Shown here: one piece after another, positions 11,417 to 21,745 of the stretch
Position numbering within the stretch: position 1 is the stretch's first letter
Layout of the letters: the number at the start of each line of letters is the position of its first letter
From: Macrothele yani
Taxonomy: Eukaryota; Arthropoda; Arachnida; Araneae; Macrothelidae
Direction: 5' to 3'
NCBI GenBank assembly: GCA_039090855.1
Contig: CM077016.1
Span: 53,679,936-53,743,935, forward strand
Length of the DNA stretch: 64,000 nucleotides
Notes under the pieces: generated by a model
What the model saw: only the letters and a program-made list of their open reading frames with translations
Database searches by the model: none
Told to the model about the DNA's origin: nothing
Translations under genes and position numbers: made by a program

Positions 11417-11601
11417 CTTCAACTTGATGTCAAATCTCCGCAAATCAACGAAATCGCTCACTATTCCTTTTAGACTGCAGCTAGAACTGGCACCTGTCGA
11501 ATGCCATAGCGATAACAGAGCTACGCATGCCTCTAGTACTTCCAAAACTGCTCAACCACTATCAGGTGCCAAAATACGTCATGATTTTCCCGACAACCCA
11601 G

Positions 11602-11705
11602 TATATTGAGTAGTTTGTCCCTATGTTAAAATACAGCAATTAATATGTATTTGAAGTAGTGTGCAATAAAGTAAAATCTGTGCTTTAAAAGATCATCGTG
11701 TTAGC
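11602..11705 (-). pseudogene. LINE fragment upstream of mariner T5
   Basis: The minus strand reads KAQILLYCTLLQIHINCCIL, T-stop-GQTTQ, and then joins NINKLHVLQNR across T5. The stop replaces the tryptophan expected in the WG.T box. It belongs to the LINE at 9550-10058. Confidence 0.65.
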
Positions 11706-11839
11706 TTCGACGGAAATATGCAAATGACGATCGTACGTCATCAAGCTAGCAGGCACGCAACCTTGATGGACGTTGTTCGGAGCGGCGTGTGGCAATTGAA
11801 GCTTGAGTAGGACTGTTAGTGGAAGAAGAGGTCTCCACA

Positions 11840-12005
11840 TCATCTCTTAGAACATCTGTGACGTACTGCAGAGGTTGAAGCACGCGTCGAGAGGACAAAT
11901 CTGCAGCGATACATTCCGTCGGTGTAGTTTAGTTGGTTAGAACAACTGGCTCCGGAGCGAGGAGGCGCGATTCTTCCTCTTTACCGACCAATTTGTTTTC
12001 ACACT
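11840..12005 (+). repeat. SINE-B copy
   Basis: Leader TGTGACGTACTGCAGAGG...CGACAAATCTGCAGCGATAC, then a tRNA-like part starting GTCGGTGTAGTTTAGTTGGT near 11920 with core GCTCCGGAGC at 11949-11958. The 3' arm closes the acceptor stem with ACCGAC, then TTTGTTTTCACA. Confidence 0.75.
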
Positions 12006-12119
12006 AGCGCCCGTTTGTGGAAAATTGATGTATTGGCCGTTGGGTTTTTCGAAAAATGTGTAATGTTTGTTCCACACATCGTCTGGAATTAATGAAAATT
12101 CATATTTCGCTTCTAAAGA

Positions 12120-12255
12120 GATAAAAAAGTTAAGAGAGAGATGATGTGACGTATTGAAAAAGTGAAGCGCGTGTCAAGACGACAAATTTGCAGCGATACA
12201 TTCTGTCGGTGTAGTTTAGTTGGCTGGTTTCGGAGCAAGGAGGCGTCGGTTCGGT
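12120..12255 (+). repeat. SINE-B copy, 3' truncated
   Basis: Leader GATGTGACGTATTGAAAAAG...CAGCGATACATTCTGTCGG and the first half of the tRNA-like part, with a decayed core GTTTCGGAGC. Cut off by a SINE-A fragment at about 12260. Confidence 0.65.
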
Positions 12256-12261
12256 GGTTTT

Positions 12262-12593
12262 TTATATTTATTTAGATTGGGGGGATTCACGACCACCCTG
12301 AGCAACTCAGAGGGTTGTAAGCAGTCGCCCGTCCGTAATTTAGGGCCACTGGTTCCAGGGAAGACGATGTGACGTACTACAAAGGTGAAGCGATAGCTTC
12401 TGATCATTCGTCCGAGATGGGTCCGGGTTCGGGTCCCGGTGGGGCATGGATATGGATGTTGTGTTTGTATTACGGCTCTGGCTTTCTCCCTTCCTGGAAC
12501 CATTGGCCCTAAATTAGGGACGGGCGACTGCTTTATAGCCCACTGAGTTGCTCACGGTGGTCGTTGAACCTCCAATTTAAAAAAAAAAAAAAA
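12262..12593. repeat. Rearranged SINE-A pieces with a SINE-B leader scrap
   Basis: A minus-strand SINE-A tail (12270-12362) abuts GATGTGACGTACTACAAAGG, a SINE-B leader piece. That abuts a plus-strand SINE-A head and body (about 12388-12593) that starts inside the D-arm. It is a patchwork of three breakpoints. Confidence 0.7.
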
Positions 12594-12597
12594 GGTA

Positions 12598-12726
12598 AGG
12601 CACATGTCAAGACGACAAATCTGCAGCGATACATTCCGTCGGTGTAGTTTAGTCGGTTACAATAAGTGGCTCCGGAGGGAGGAGGCGTGGTTTCGATCCA
12701 TATCACCGACAAATTTTTGTTTTCAC
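12598..12726 (+). repeat. SINE-B copy
   Basis: Leader TGTCAAGACGACAAATCTGC, tRNA-like part from GTCGGTGTAGTTTAGTCGGT with core GCTCCGGAGG at about 12669, closing ATCACCGAC and a TTTTTGTTTTCACAG end. Confidence 0.75.
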
Positions 12727-12734
12727 AGACACTT

Positions 12735-12880
12735 TACGGTGAATGCAGGGGTTCTTAGCCCATGGGAATGCAGGGGTTCATGTGAATGCAGGGGTTCTTA
12801 GCCCAGACACTTACATGAATGCGGGGGTTCTTAGCCCATGGGTCGCGACCCAAACTTGGGTCGCAGGGGCTTCAGAGATG
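12735..12880. repeat. hAT-type terminus expanded as a short minisatellite
   Basis: GAATGCAGGGGTTCTTAGCC occurs four times with variations (12738-12832). The last copy runs into CATGGGTCGCGACCCAAACT. CAGGGGTTCTTAGCCCATGGG with the GGGTCGCGACCC palindrome resembles hAT (Charlie-type) ends. No partner end was found. Confidence 0.45.
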
Positions 12881-13575
12881 GATCGTCGTAGCTTCTCAGA
12901 AAAATGATAATTAAAGTATAATTTTTTTCTAATTTAGAATTTTAAACTTTTTTCTTGTTAGCAAGTGTAAAGGCCCCGGAATTTCTGGAGATGACATCAC
13001 AGGGACCACCAACGTTGCTTCTTCCGGTCACTGGGATCGCGGGAATTTTTAGGACGTCAGAACCTTGCAAAATTTACACCTGAACCTGAATTTCCCCCTA
13101 AATTTAACGGGAAAAGCTCCCAACTTGGCAACACTGGACTGCCCCCAGAATCCTATGACAAACGATCAGCAAATACGACCCCGTAAGAGAGACGGCAGAG
13201 AAAGTATGGACGATGGAGGCTTTCAACGAACATTCATGAACAATAATAAAATGAAAATGCCTAACTTCTAAAGTTTTCATCGCATTTTGACGAAATTTTA
13301 AATGGGAGTTTATTTTCACATGTCTTGGATACTGTAAAAATTGCATTCGGTTATTTTAAAGAATTGGAAAAATTGAAATCTGTTTTATAAAAGATTTTAA
13401 TTTCCAATTATTCATATTCTCACAATATGTTATTATTCATACCTTCCCACTATATAGATAGCCCTAATCTCCTCCCCCTCCCCACTTGGTTGCGCCCCTG
13501 CTTTTAATATGATTTCAAAAACCAAAACTTTTGTTACACTCTGTGTAATAATAAATAATTACTACACTGATTTAT
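12881..13575. other. No recognised feature
   Basis: AT-rich sequence with no coding signal I trust. A C-rich stretch CTTGGTTGCGCCCCTGCTTT near 13485 looks like an inward-facing hAT-style end (CAGGGGCGCAACC on the complement), but nothing pairs with it. Confidence 0.4.
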
Positions 13576-13578
13576 ATT

Positions 13579-13660
13579 ACAGTAGAACCCCGCTAATCCG
13601 AATTAATTGGGACCGGCCCCTGTTCGGATTATCCGAAATTTCGCTATAAATAAAATATGT
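13579..13660 (+). repeat. pogo-like MITE terminus
   Basis: CAGTAGAACCCCGCTAATCC directly after TTA, then TCGGATTATCCGAAATTTCG. CAGT.GAACC.CG..ATCCGAA is the usual end of pogo/Tigger-type elements. Only one end is seen. Confidence 0.5.
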
Positions 13661-13785
13661 AATAGGGAGGAAGCATTAGAGATAGGGTGTTATAGATACG
13701 GAGGAAGCGAAAATATCCAGGGTGCTGGCAAGCTATCAATTCATGAAAAAAAAAATACATTGCAAATTTTGAAGACGACAATCCG

Positions 13786-14018
13786 CCGCCCCGGTGGCGC
13801 AGTGGTCTAAGGCGTTGGCCTCTGATCATTCATCCGTAAGGGGTCCGGGTTCGAATCCCGGTCAGGCATGGATGTTGTGTTTGTCTTACGGCACTGGCTC
13901 TCTCCCTTCCCTGGAACCAGTGACCCTAAATTAGGGACGGGCGACTGCTTATTATAGCCCATTGAGTTGCTCACGGTGGTCGTTAAACCTCCAATCAAAA
14001 AAAAAAAAAAAAAAAAAA
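13786..14018 (+). repeat. SINE-A copy 5
   Basis: Full length, with a perfect 15-bp duplication GAAGACGACAATCCG at 13771-13785 and 14019-14033. Inserted in the left arm of the foldback. Confidence 0.95.
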
Positions 14019-14140
14019 GAAGACGACAATCCGGTTTTTGGTATAAATATGACAAGGATGGTAAGTCAGATAATATCCGAAAACTCGAAAATTTCGTGAT
14101 AGTTATATTCAAATTAATCGGAAACTTGAGACTTGGTCGT

Positions 14141-14213
14141 TCTGGGTGGTGTAGTGGTTAGCATACCCGGGCGCTATCTGGGAGACGCGGGTTCGATTCC
14201 CGCTCCAGGACGA
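14141..14213 (+). repeat. tRNA-like sequence in the foldback loop
   Basis: Starts GTTCTGGGTGGTGTAGTGGT and ends GGTTCGATTCCCGCTCCAGGAC (box B region). The acceptor stem GTTCTGG/CCAGGAC, the T-arm GCGGG/CCCGC and an anticodon stem CCCGG/CTGGG all form. The 7-base loop GCGCTAT lacks the invariant U33, so a working tRNA is unlikely. Confidence 0.6.
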
Positions 14214-14384
14214 CGAAATTTTCGGATATTATCTGACTTACCCTCCTTGTCATATTTACACCAAAAACGCATTGTCATTCCATTCATGGTTTATCTGCTC
14301 CTCCGGGCAATCACGGAATAGGATTCTTAAATTCCAGATTCGCCAAACATGAATGCCGGTTGCTTCGACTAGCGAATTCTGTGA

Positions 14385-14590
14385 TGGTTGTATTCAAATT
14401 AATCGGAAACTTGGGACTTGGTCGTTCTGGGTGGTGGTGTGGTTAGCATACCCGGGCGCTATCTGGGAGACGCTGGTTCGATTCCCGCTCCAGGACGACG
14501 AAATGTTCGGATATTATCTGATTTACCATCCTTGTCATATTTACACAAAAAACAGATTGCCATCTTCAAAATTTGTATTGGAGGAATTGT
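14385..14590. repeat. Foldback element with a tRNA-like loop (copy 2), left arm missing
   Basis: Repeats 14095-14290: same pre-tRNA segment (TTCAAATTAATCGGAAACTT), same tRNA-like sequence (about 14425-14497, one base lost in GTGGTGTGGTT), and the right arm ending TCTTCAAAATTTGTATTGG. It sits ~285 bp from copy 1 in the same orientation. Confidence 0.75.
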
Positions 14591-14599
14591 TGAACTTCT

Positions 14600-15250
14600 A
14601 TAAGTCGTTGTATTTTTGTATAACATTTCCGGATATTTACTGAACTGATACCGTAAAACTGAATGCTACTTTCTCCAGCTATCGTGAAACTCATGCCCAC
14701 TAATTCGAAGATTTCGAATTCCTTCAGTTATGCTTTTTCCAGCAGTGTTTCAACTGTGTTCATTTTTACTTTGAAAATTATTCTGAGAAAGTCTACTAAC
14801 GACACTTTTCCGAACTATGTGTTCTCCACTTGTTTTTTTTTTTTTCTTTTCTAATAATTTTAGGGAACGGTCTTTTATTGAACACTTACTATTCCGAGGC
14901 AGGAATCACTTTCAAGAGCTAATACTTATCCGGAAATTCATTAAAGGCATGTGTTTGCTCATCCATCAAAACAGGGAATTCCTCTCACGTTGAGAGATCA
15001 CACGTCTATAAAATATCACCAAAGCTGAGTTTGTTGATTCTCTTCTAAGAGAAAACAGGTGATCTATGTCTCTCTGCAACCACATGGGACCTCACGAAGC
15101 GACAACGCATGATTTCACTGGCGGTGTCATGGCGCAAAACTGCAGAAGGGTATAATTTAACTGCCGTTTGACTTATCAGATGTTTTAATATTTCGTAAGC
15201 TGTTAATAGTTAAACACGTATTTAACCTCACTATTATAAGAAATGCCACA
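14600..15250. other. No recognised feature
   Basis: Low-complexity T-rich runs (14833-14853) and otherwise unassigned AT-rich sequence. No credible reading frame or repeat family seen. Confidence 0.4.
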
Positions 15251-15408
15251 AAGACTCTGGTGAAAAAATACATCGATGAGTCATTACCTTATGACCGCCT
15301 ACATAATAAGCTGTAGGACCCCATTTAGCTCACAAAACAGCTACCACTTGCAAGGCATCGATTCGATGAGATGGCGATAGATATCCTTGGGTATGTGGTA
15401 CCATAATG

Positions 15409-16407
15409 TCAATACCAGGTCCTCCAGTTCTCGTACATTTCGGGGTGGTGGTGATTTAGCGGAGCCCGCTTTTCCAAATCAAACCACAAATGCTCGATTG
15501 GGTTCATGTCAGGTGAATCTGGAGGCCACAGAAAGTCACCAGCATGTTCCTCGAGCCACTCCTTGACGATTCTGGCAGTGTGGCATGGCGCATTATCCTG
15601 TTGGTAATGCCCATCACCAGCAGGGAAGACAGTTGCCATGAATCGGTGAACTTGGTCAGCAACGATGTTCAGATAGCTCACAGCTGTCAGGTATTGTGCT
15701 ATTGGGATAATAGGGCCTAAAGTGTCGTAAGAAAACATCGCCCACAGCATAACACCGCCGCCGCCGGCCTGTTCCCGCCCAACATTGGATCCAGGTGCCA
15801 TAGCCTCCGTTGGTAATCGTCGTATCCGCGCTCTGCCGTCTACGTGATGCACCAGGAAACTTGATTCGTGATACCGAACCACTTTCTTCCAATCATCCAC
15901 GATGATCTGGGACCATGAAATGGGACCAATCTCGATGATCTTGGGTCCATTTGATGCTTTGCTGATGATGACGTGCAGTGAGCATGGGGACCCGGCTGTG
16001 TTTTCGGCTACACAGGTCCATGAGCAGAAGGCTACGATGAACTGTGACACATTGCCTTGATCACCTCTGTTGTAGCTGCGGGTGATTTGTCGCACTGTGG
16101 CCCTGCGGTCGCTGTGAACAATGCGCGACAGTCTCCCTTCCCCTCTAGCATCAATGAGCTCCGGACGACACACGTCTGGACGATGGTTCGTCGTTTGGCC
16201 ATCTGTGCATCACTTTTGATGCGTACTCACTACAGCGGCACTTGAACAACCCACAAACCGCACCGTTTCCGGGATCGTATTTCCGAGGCGTCGTGCCATC
16301 ACAGTTTGTTCTTTATCATACTCCGAAAAATCGGCAGCTTCTCCCATTTTGACTCCGAACACTCTACTAACCGAAAGCCGGTCCTCGGGTAGCTTGTCTG
16401 TTAGCAT
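15409..16407 (-). pseudogene. Tc1 transposase T6, broken
   Basis: The N-terminal part (16350 downward) reads MGEAADFSEYDKEQTVMARR, then LSRIVHSDRRATVRQITRSY. The central part reads VVRYHESSFLVHHVDGRARI, the position of the first catalytic D, here ESS rather than DES. Then come GGGVMLWAMFSYDTLGPIIP, HYQQDNAPCHTARIVKEWLE (second D) and SPDMNPIEHLWFDLEKRA (E). The frame is open for 254 residues. Terminal inverted repeats were not recognised on either side. Confidence 0.8.
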
Positions 16408-16429
16408 GGACGGTCCTGATCAGACGCCG

Positions 16430-16640
16430 CTCGTCACGGTGATTCAGCACCAGCGGTCAGCCACTGCGTTGTCCACGGTGGGTGGTAATGCCTTCCATGA
16501 GATATTCTCGGTGCACACGTGACACCGGTGATCGAAGAATGTTGAATGTTCTCACAACTTCGGAAATTTAATGTCCCATCCGTCTGGCTCCCACTACCAT
16601 GCCTCGTTCAAACTCCGATAATTCACGTCGGTTTGGCATA
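16430..16640 (-). pseudogene. Tc1 transposase N-terminal fragment
   Basis: From 16640 the minus strand reads MPNRRELSEFERGMVVGARR, then VVRTFNILRSPVSRVHREYL. This is the opening of a second Tc1 transposase, distinct from T6, whose own N-terminus lies at 16350. The rest is missing. Confidence 0.72.
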
Positions 16641-16789
16641 ATCCTACTGGCGGTGGCTCAACCTGACTCACGAGATTCCACCTCGCAACTCATAAAAATC
16701 GTGCCGTGCGTCGAAGCTTTTGTACGACGGCAGCGCCAGTTAAAAATCTGCATACTGCCATCCCATGAGTTTTGGCACTTCAGGGTAGT

Positions 16790-16990
16790 ATTAGAACTGA
16801 CCACCGTCGGACAATTGAAATGCTAGTCTCTATACCAAGAGACAGGGAAAGACCTAAGAAAACCACATGGGAGGTGGTACACGAAATTCAAGTGTGTGCC
16901 GTAGTGGCATGGAAGAGAACTGCTCACCATAGGGAGTTGTGGCAGAGACCAGGGGAGACCTTCATCCAGCAGTGAACTTTGAATAAGTAT
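16790..16990 (+). pseudogene. LINE protein C-terminal end
   Basis: Reads RDRERPKKTTWEVVHEIQVC and then DR-like WKRTAHHRELWQRPGETFIQ-Q-stop, the usual tail of endonuclease-RT LINE proteins. It is followed by GAATATCTATCTATCTAACA, a short tandem 3' end. Confidence 0.65.
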
Positions 16991-17054
16991 TGATGAATAT
17001 CTATCTATCTAACATAATGATCTGTGCCTCTTTCTTTGTGCATATATAACTCGT

Positions 17055-17219
17055 AGATTCTCATAAAATCACGATAAATGGACAAGAAATTGATTAAGTA
17101 GAAGAATATGTCTATTTAGGATCAAAAATAAAGAAACTTGGTCCTGTTAAAGGAAAGAAAGCTATAATAACAAGAAGAATGGCTGCTGATTTGACAAAGT
17201 CGTGGTAAATGAAAACATG
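17055..17219 (+). pseudogene. LINE reverse transcriptase fragment
   Basis: Reads ITINGQEID-stop-VEEYVYLGSKI and then ITRRMAADLTKSW, matching the INGQ.IE.VEEF.YLG.KI segment of LINE reverse transcriptases. SINE-A copy 6 interrupts right after it. Confidence 0.7.
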
Positions 17220-17446
17220 GCCGCCGTCCCGGTGGCGCAGTGGTCTAAGCGATGGCTTCTGATCATTCGTCCAAAAGGGGTACCGGTTCGAATCCTGGTG
17301 AGGTATGAATGTTGTGTTTGTCTTACCGCACTGGCTCTTTCTTTGCCCTGGAACCAGTGGCCCTAAATTAGGGACGGGGGACTGCTTATAGCCCATTAAG
17401 TTGCTCACGGTGGTCGTTAAACCTCCAATAAAAAAACCCACAAAAA
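17220..17446 (+). repeat. SINE-A copy 6
   Basis: Diverged but complete copy: head at 17229-17306, body CTAAATTAGGGACGGGGGAC, tail CGTTAAACCTCCAATAAAAA. Probable duplication AAAACATGG / AAAAACATT. Confidence 0.9.
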
Positions 17447-17614
17447 CATTAATATTAAGAATAAAGTTGAGATGCATTTGAGAAATCCCAGACAATTCGC
17501 TGTGTGGAACGTAACATCACACTGATTTATTTTTTCGAAGCACTGAACAGGGGATTCTCACTTTTCCTGTCTCGCGGTGTGGAAACTTAACGGCTAGGTC
17601 ATCCTTCAAGTTCG

Positions 17615-17790
17615 CGCGCCAATGTGAAAACACAGTTTTGTCCACGCCGGGCATGTGTCCCCTCACTCCGGAGTAAGTCGCTCTCCCAACTGAGCTACGC
17701 GGACATGTGCTTTCATTGCTATCTGCCTTTATCTCATGTGCGTCCTGCGGCGCAGGCACGTCAGAGATGACTGTGTGACGTATATTCTAA
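17615..17790 (-). repeat. SINE-B copy
   Basis: On the complement: leader ATACGTCACACAGTCATCTC, GGACGCACATGAGATAAAGG, then the tRNA-like GTCCGCGTAGCTCAGTTGGG with core ACTCCGGAGT at 17665-17674, and a GTGTTTTCACATT end. The leader matches the copies at 25.7-27.1 kb. Confidence 0.78.
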
Positions 17791-17799
17791 ATTAACTTT

Positions 17800-18430
17800 C
17801 CTTTTTAGTTTCTTTCCCTGTGTAAATCTTGAGTTTATTCTCAGTTATACTTCACTCTTAACGTGATATCTTTTCTCTCAAACGAATACTGTTGGCAACA
17901 TAATTGAGGTTGAATGAACGTGACGTATGCCTGATATAAGATAAGATGGAGAGATAAAAACGACGACTGAACTGTTGTAAGCGAGCGTTGCTTGGAGAAG
18001 TGTTGCAAGTTGAGCGTTGTGTTGTAGAGCGTTGTGTTAAGAGCTGTGTGGTGTGTGGAGAGTTTAATGCGAAGTACTATGTGATGTTATGATTTGTTAT
18101 GGAAGTGCTACATCCTGAATAAAGCATCTTTTCCGTAAGTTTGACTTCCGTTGTTTACATGTTTCGTCTGGCCGTTAAGGTTTAATTTAGGAACTATTTC
18201 ATCTTATGGTTATGTTTTTAAAATAACGTAGAAGTACGAAAAGACTTCTACGTCATAATTGACTTGTTTGAAATGTGGTGCTACAGAAGAATTCTTCAAA
18301 TTTGCTTTTTAGATCTAAGAATGCAAAGTAAACACACACGCTATTACCAAAATCCGTTTTTTTATTGGCGTAAACAACTGATATTGCGCTCCAACGGGTG
18401 GCTTTACCGAGTTAGACCGATGTACCATCA
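17800..18430. other. No recognised feature
   Basis: Contains a short internal GAGCGTTG-rich stretch (17985-18045) and otherwise nothing I can assign. Confidence 0.4.
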
Positions 18431-18439
18431 CACGCAAGC

Positions 18440-19420
18440 CTTTACTAGATGTTCCATCATAGGGGCTGCTGGTTGGTCCCTGCGTCGCACTGGGGTGAAA
18501 CTCATCGGGATGCAACAACTGTGTGCCGAATGTGGCGGCATTTGTTGGAGAAAGGTAACGTGCGTCGCCGTAATGGGACTGGTGTGCACGAAGGCGGACG
18601 TCCGAACCCCTCGATTTCCGCATTCGATGGCAAGACGCAGCATCCTCATAATCCACATAGGATGACGTTCGACGAGGTCTACAGTCAGCTATGATATCCC
18701 CGTATCGATGCGGACTGGGATTCGCAGATCCGCTGAAGCAGGTTTACACTCTCACCGTCCATTACGAGGACTTCCAGTCACGGCAGTACATCGTCGCTCA
18801 AGATTTCAGAGATGCCCTACCAGACATGCCTGGAGGGACGAATGAAACAATATCGTATTCAGCGACGAGTCTCGCTTCTGCCTCAGCGCCAACGATTGCC
18901 GATTGAGAGTCGGGTGACCACGTGGTCACCGGCTGATCTTTCTACCATTCGTGAACTTCAGGATCCCCCAGCCTGGTGTGATAGTTTGGGGCGCAATTAG
19001 TTTCAACAACCGTTCACCTTTCGTACACATAGTGAGTACAATGACAGCACGACGATAAGTCGATGAGGTCCTGCAGCCCGTTTTGGTGCCGTATCTCGGT
19101 TGTATCCCTGATGCCCAGTTTCAACAAGATGACGCAAGCCCCTACATCACCATACAGTGCTTACAGGTACTTCCCTGCCCATACTTCTCCCCAATAGAGG
19201 ACATGTGGGACATCATTGGCAGGCGACTTAACGCCTGTGCAGGACTCCGTCGCAATTTCGATGAATTGTGGACAGGTTCAACGATGCATGGTCAGCGTTA
19301 TCTCAGGATACCGTCCGGGGACTTTTCCACTCGATGCCACTCCGTATTGCCGAATGTATAACCCAGCATGGCAGTCATACGATCTGCTGACTCAAGCCAC
19401 ATTATAGTGTCTCCTCGCCC
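18440..19420 (+). pseudogene. Tc1 transposase T7, heavily decayed
   Basis: Readable islands in different frames: TVCRMWRHLLEKGNVRRRNG near 18500 (helix-turn-helix region), IVFSDESRFCLSANDCRLR near 18855 (first D), CIPDAQFQQDDASPYITIQC near 19110 (second D), and PYFSPIEDMWDIIGRRLNAC near 19180 (E). Many indels. No terminal repeats recognised, so an old copy. Confidence 0.78.
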
Positions 19421-19747
19421 ATCGTATTCACGTAACCCTTGAGAAATTCAATCGCTTGTTTCCCACCTACTTGTCTACACGTGTGGTGAGTTTCGTCTTA
19501 TTTCCAGCAGTCTCTTATAGTGTGGCATTTTCTTGGTGTATATTTATCCCCTTTTTAAAAACCTATCACCGACTGAATCGTATGCCTAATTGGCATACAA
19601 CTGACGTATTGATTTATACACTCAGTAGACAAAACATTAGAGATATGAGTGATGGGCAGTTGACTTGGGCATCCCTGCGCAGAGTGGAACAGACTCAAAC
19701 CCAACTCAGATGATAAGTAGGCGGACCGCAGGACTTCTCAACAGTGT

Positions 19748-20031
19748 GGGCCGCGGATGGCCTAGTGGTCAACGTTCGTGACTGCCGCGGATAAGCCTCA
19801 GGTTTGATCCCAGGCAGGCACGAACGCTCGAACCACTAAATGTCCTCCGTGTGTCGGATGGGCACGTTAAGCCGTCGGACCCCGGTAGTAAATAAGGGCG
19901 TCTTCTACCTCGCTTCCGTGTCACTTTCCTGTCGGGCACTCTGGCCAAATCACTTAGCTTCCTATTTCTAAGGGTTGTTTAAGACTGGGATCAGACACTC
20001 CCTTCCTAAAATCATCTACATATGATCTGAT
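19748..20031 (+). repeat. SINE-D (tRNA-derived), single copy
   Basis: A perfect 14-bp duplication CTTCTCAACAGTGT at 19734-19747 and 20032-20045. The head is tRNA-like (GGATGGCCTAGTGGTCAACG; GGTTTGATCCCAGGCAGG). The body contains GGGCACGTTAAGCCGTCGGA, a sequence met in other arthropod SINEs. Inserted in the 5' UTR of T8. Confidence 0.85.
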
Positions 20032-20061
20032 CTTCTCAACAGTGTATCGGAATCCACGAAC

Positions 20062-21099
20062 ATGGGTAAACGTGCTGACCTGTGCGACTTTGATCGTGGA
20101 GGCATTGCCAGCGCAAGACAGATAGGTCATTCTATTGCCCAAGTGGTGAGAACCCTAGGGTTCCCGAGGGTAACTGTATGAAGGGTGTACAGTGAGTATA
20201 CCATCGACGGACGTGCCAGAGAACAAGCGGTGGCCGACCAGACGCCATTGAGGACCAAGGTCGACGTAGGTTATTCAGACTCGTACAGAACGACCACCTG
20301 ACAATGGCGGCGTAAATCTCATCCAGGTTAAATATCCGAGGTCCAAGCAGTGTCAGCGAGAGAACGGTAGGGAGCATGCTTCCCTGGGCGACGAGAGCCG
20401 ACGCCCTAATAGTGTGTCGCTTTTGACTGTTCGTCATCAGACATTACGCCTCACCTGGTGTCGGGAACATCACAGCTGGAGCTCTGCAGAGTGGCGCTCC
20501 GTCATGTGGTCAGATGAATCCCGTTTTCAGCTCTACCGAGCTGACGGGAGGGTGCGGGTGTGGCGTAGACAGCATGAGGCCATTGCCCCGTCATGCCAGG
20601 TCGACTCTGTTCAAGGCGGTGATGGCTCTGTACCGGTTTAGGGAGCCTTTTCATGGGACACATTATGTCTCCTTAGAGCGTCTGGATAGGTGGTCCTTAA
20701 CCGTTGCGCGCTACCAGGATGTGCTGACTAATCACCTACACGCTTTCATGGCCTTCACACATCCTCCGGCCGTTGGTCTGTTCCAGATGGACAATGCACC
20801 TCCCCACCGGGCGACAACTACCCATGCATAGCTCGAGGTACACTCATCTGAGTTTGGAACCACTCAGTGGCCCTCCGAGGTCCCCGGACTTAAACCTTGT
20901 GAAATCTCTCTAGGATGACGTGGCGTGAAACATCAGATCCATGGTTCCTGGACCGGCGTTTCCAACGGAATTATGGACAATGCTCCAAGATGCATGGCTG
21001 GCATTACCTACGGAAACCCTCCTGCATTTGGTGGGGACGATGCGTCGGAGTATACAGGCTGTTATTCTCGCTAGAGGAAGTCCAGCACGCTAGTAGGTA
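20062..21099 (+). pseudogene. Tc1 transposase of T8, broken
   Basis: Starts MGKRADLCDFDRGGIASARQ, followed by VVRTLGFPRVTV-stop. Later islands are WCREHHSWSSAEWRSVMWSD, then ESRFQLYRADGRVRVWR (first D), GLFQMDNAPPHRATTTHA (second D), and a decayed PxLNPxE box near 20890. Multiple frameshifts and stops. Confidence 0.82.
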
Positions 21100-21130
21100 G
21101 GTATGAATAATGTTTTGTCCATTGAGTGTA

Positions 21131-21745
21131 TACAGGGTTACGAGGAAAGCCTTTGATCAGGCCAATATCTCACGAACTATGGCAGTTAGCAATTTACTTC
21201 TTGTGAAGTTGCACAAGAAACCCCCTACGGCGCACACAATAGCACTTCAATCCCTCGCCCCCTTTTTTTTGGGGGGGTTGAAGGGGCGTCGCCCCTCTTT
21301 CCAGATAGGGTAAAAAAGTCAATTGCAAACTTGTTCAGCGAGGCAAAAATAGTACATAAATGTTTTTGTCCCATAACAAAAGATGGAAGGGGACCGGGAA
21401 TGCGGCCCCAAGAAAATCACAACATCCGGAAGCAACGCCAGAGCGCCGCCCCGGTGGCGCAGTGGTCTAAGGCCTGGTGGCGCAGTGGCCTCTGACCATT
21501 CGTCCGAAAGGGGTCCGGGTTCGAATCCCGGTGAGGCATGGATGTTGTGTTTGTCTTACGGCACTGGCTCTCTCCCTTCCTTGGAACCAGTGACCCTAAA
21601 TTAGGGACGGGCGACTGCTTATAGCCCATTGAGTTGCTCGCGGTGGTCGTTAAACCTCCAATCAAAAAAAAAAAAAACACGCCAAAGTGATTAGAAAAGA
21701 ACTTATTACTTAGAACTCATCTAAACTGGTAAGTTCTAAGTAAAT
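21131..21745 (-). repeat. R1 repeat, copy B, split by SINE-A
   Basis: Inverse of copy A, running from TACAGGGTTACGAGGAAAGC to TACTTAGAACTCATCTAAAC. It is interrupted by SINE-A copy 7. Shares the G/C-run segment (21258-21300) and GGGACCGGGAATGCGGCCCC. Confidence 0.75.
21445..21677 (+). repeat. SINE-A copy 7
   Basis: Full length. The head has a small internal duplication in which GGTGGCGCAGTGG occurs twice (21453 and 21476). Imperfect duplication ACGCCAGAG / ACGCCAAAG. Confidence 0.93.

Larger units (their letters stand above)
10059..11601 (-). mobile_element. mariner transposon T5
   Basis: TIRs GAAAGTCATGACGTATTTTA (about 10071) and AAAATACGTCATGATTTTCC (about 11570) with TA on both sides. 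It is inserted in the minus-strand LINE, whose frame resumes on either side. It holds SINE-A copy 4. Confidence 0.9.
13758..14290. repeat. Foldback element with a tRNA-like loop (copy 1), split by a SINE-A
   Basis: The left arm runs 13758-13785 and 14034-14100 (TGGTAAGTCAGATAATATCC). The right arm at 14214-14285 is its inverse (GGATATTATCTGACTTACCC). Arms are ~75-90 bp. The loop holds a tRNA-like sequence at 14141-14213. Related copies are at 14385-14590 and, without the loop, at 52786-52957. Confidence 0.8.
19619..21128 (+). mobile_element. Tc1-like transposon T8, split by SINE-D
   Basis: TIRs CACTCAGTAGACAAAACATT and AATGTTTTGTCCATTGAGTG; TA at 19617-19618 and 21129-21130. It is inserted at or next to the end of R1 copy B. 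Confidence 0.9.

Noticed and set aside
14141..14213. A functional tRNA gene
   Set aside because: Stems form, but U33 is missing, the sequence is repeated nearby, and it sits inside a foldback repeat. The SINE-A and SINE-B heads are rejected for the same kind of reasons.
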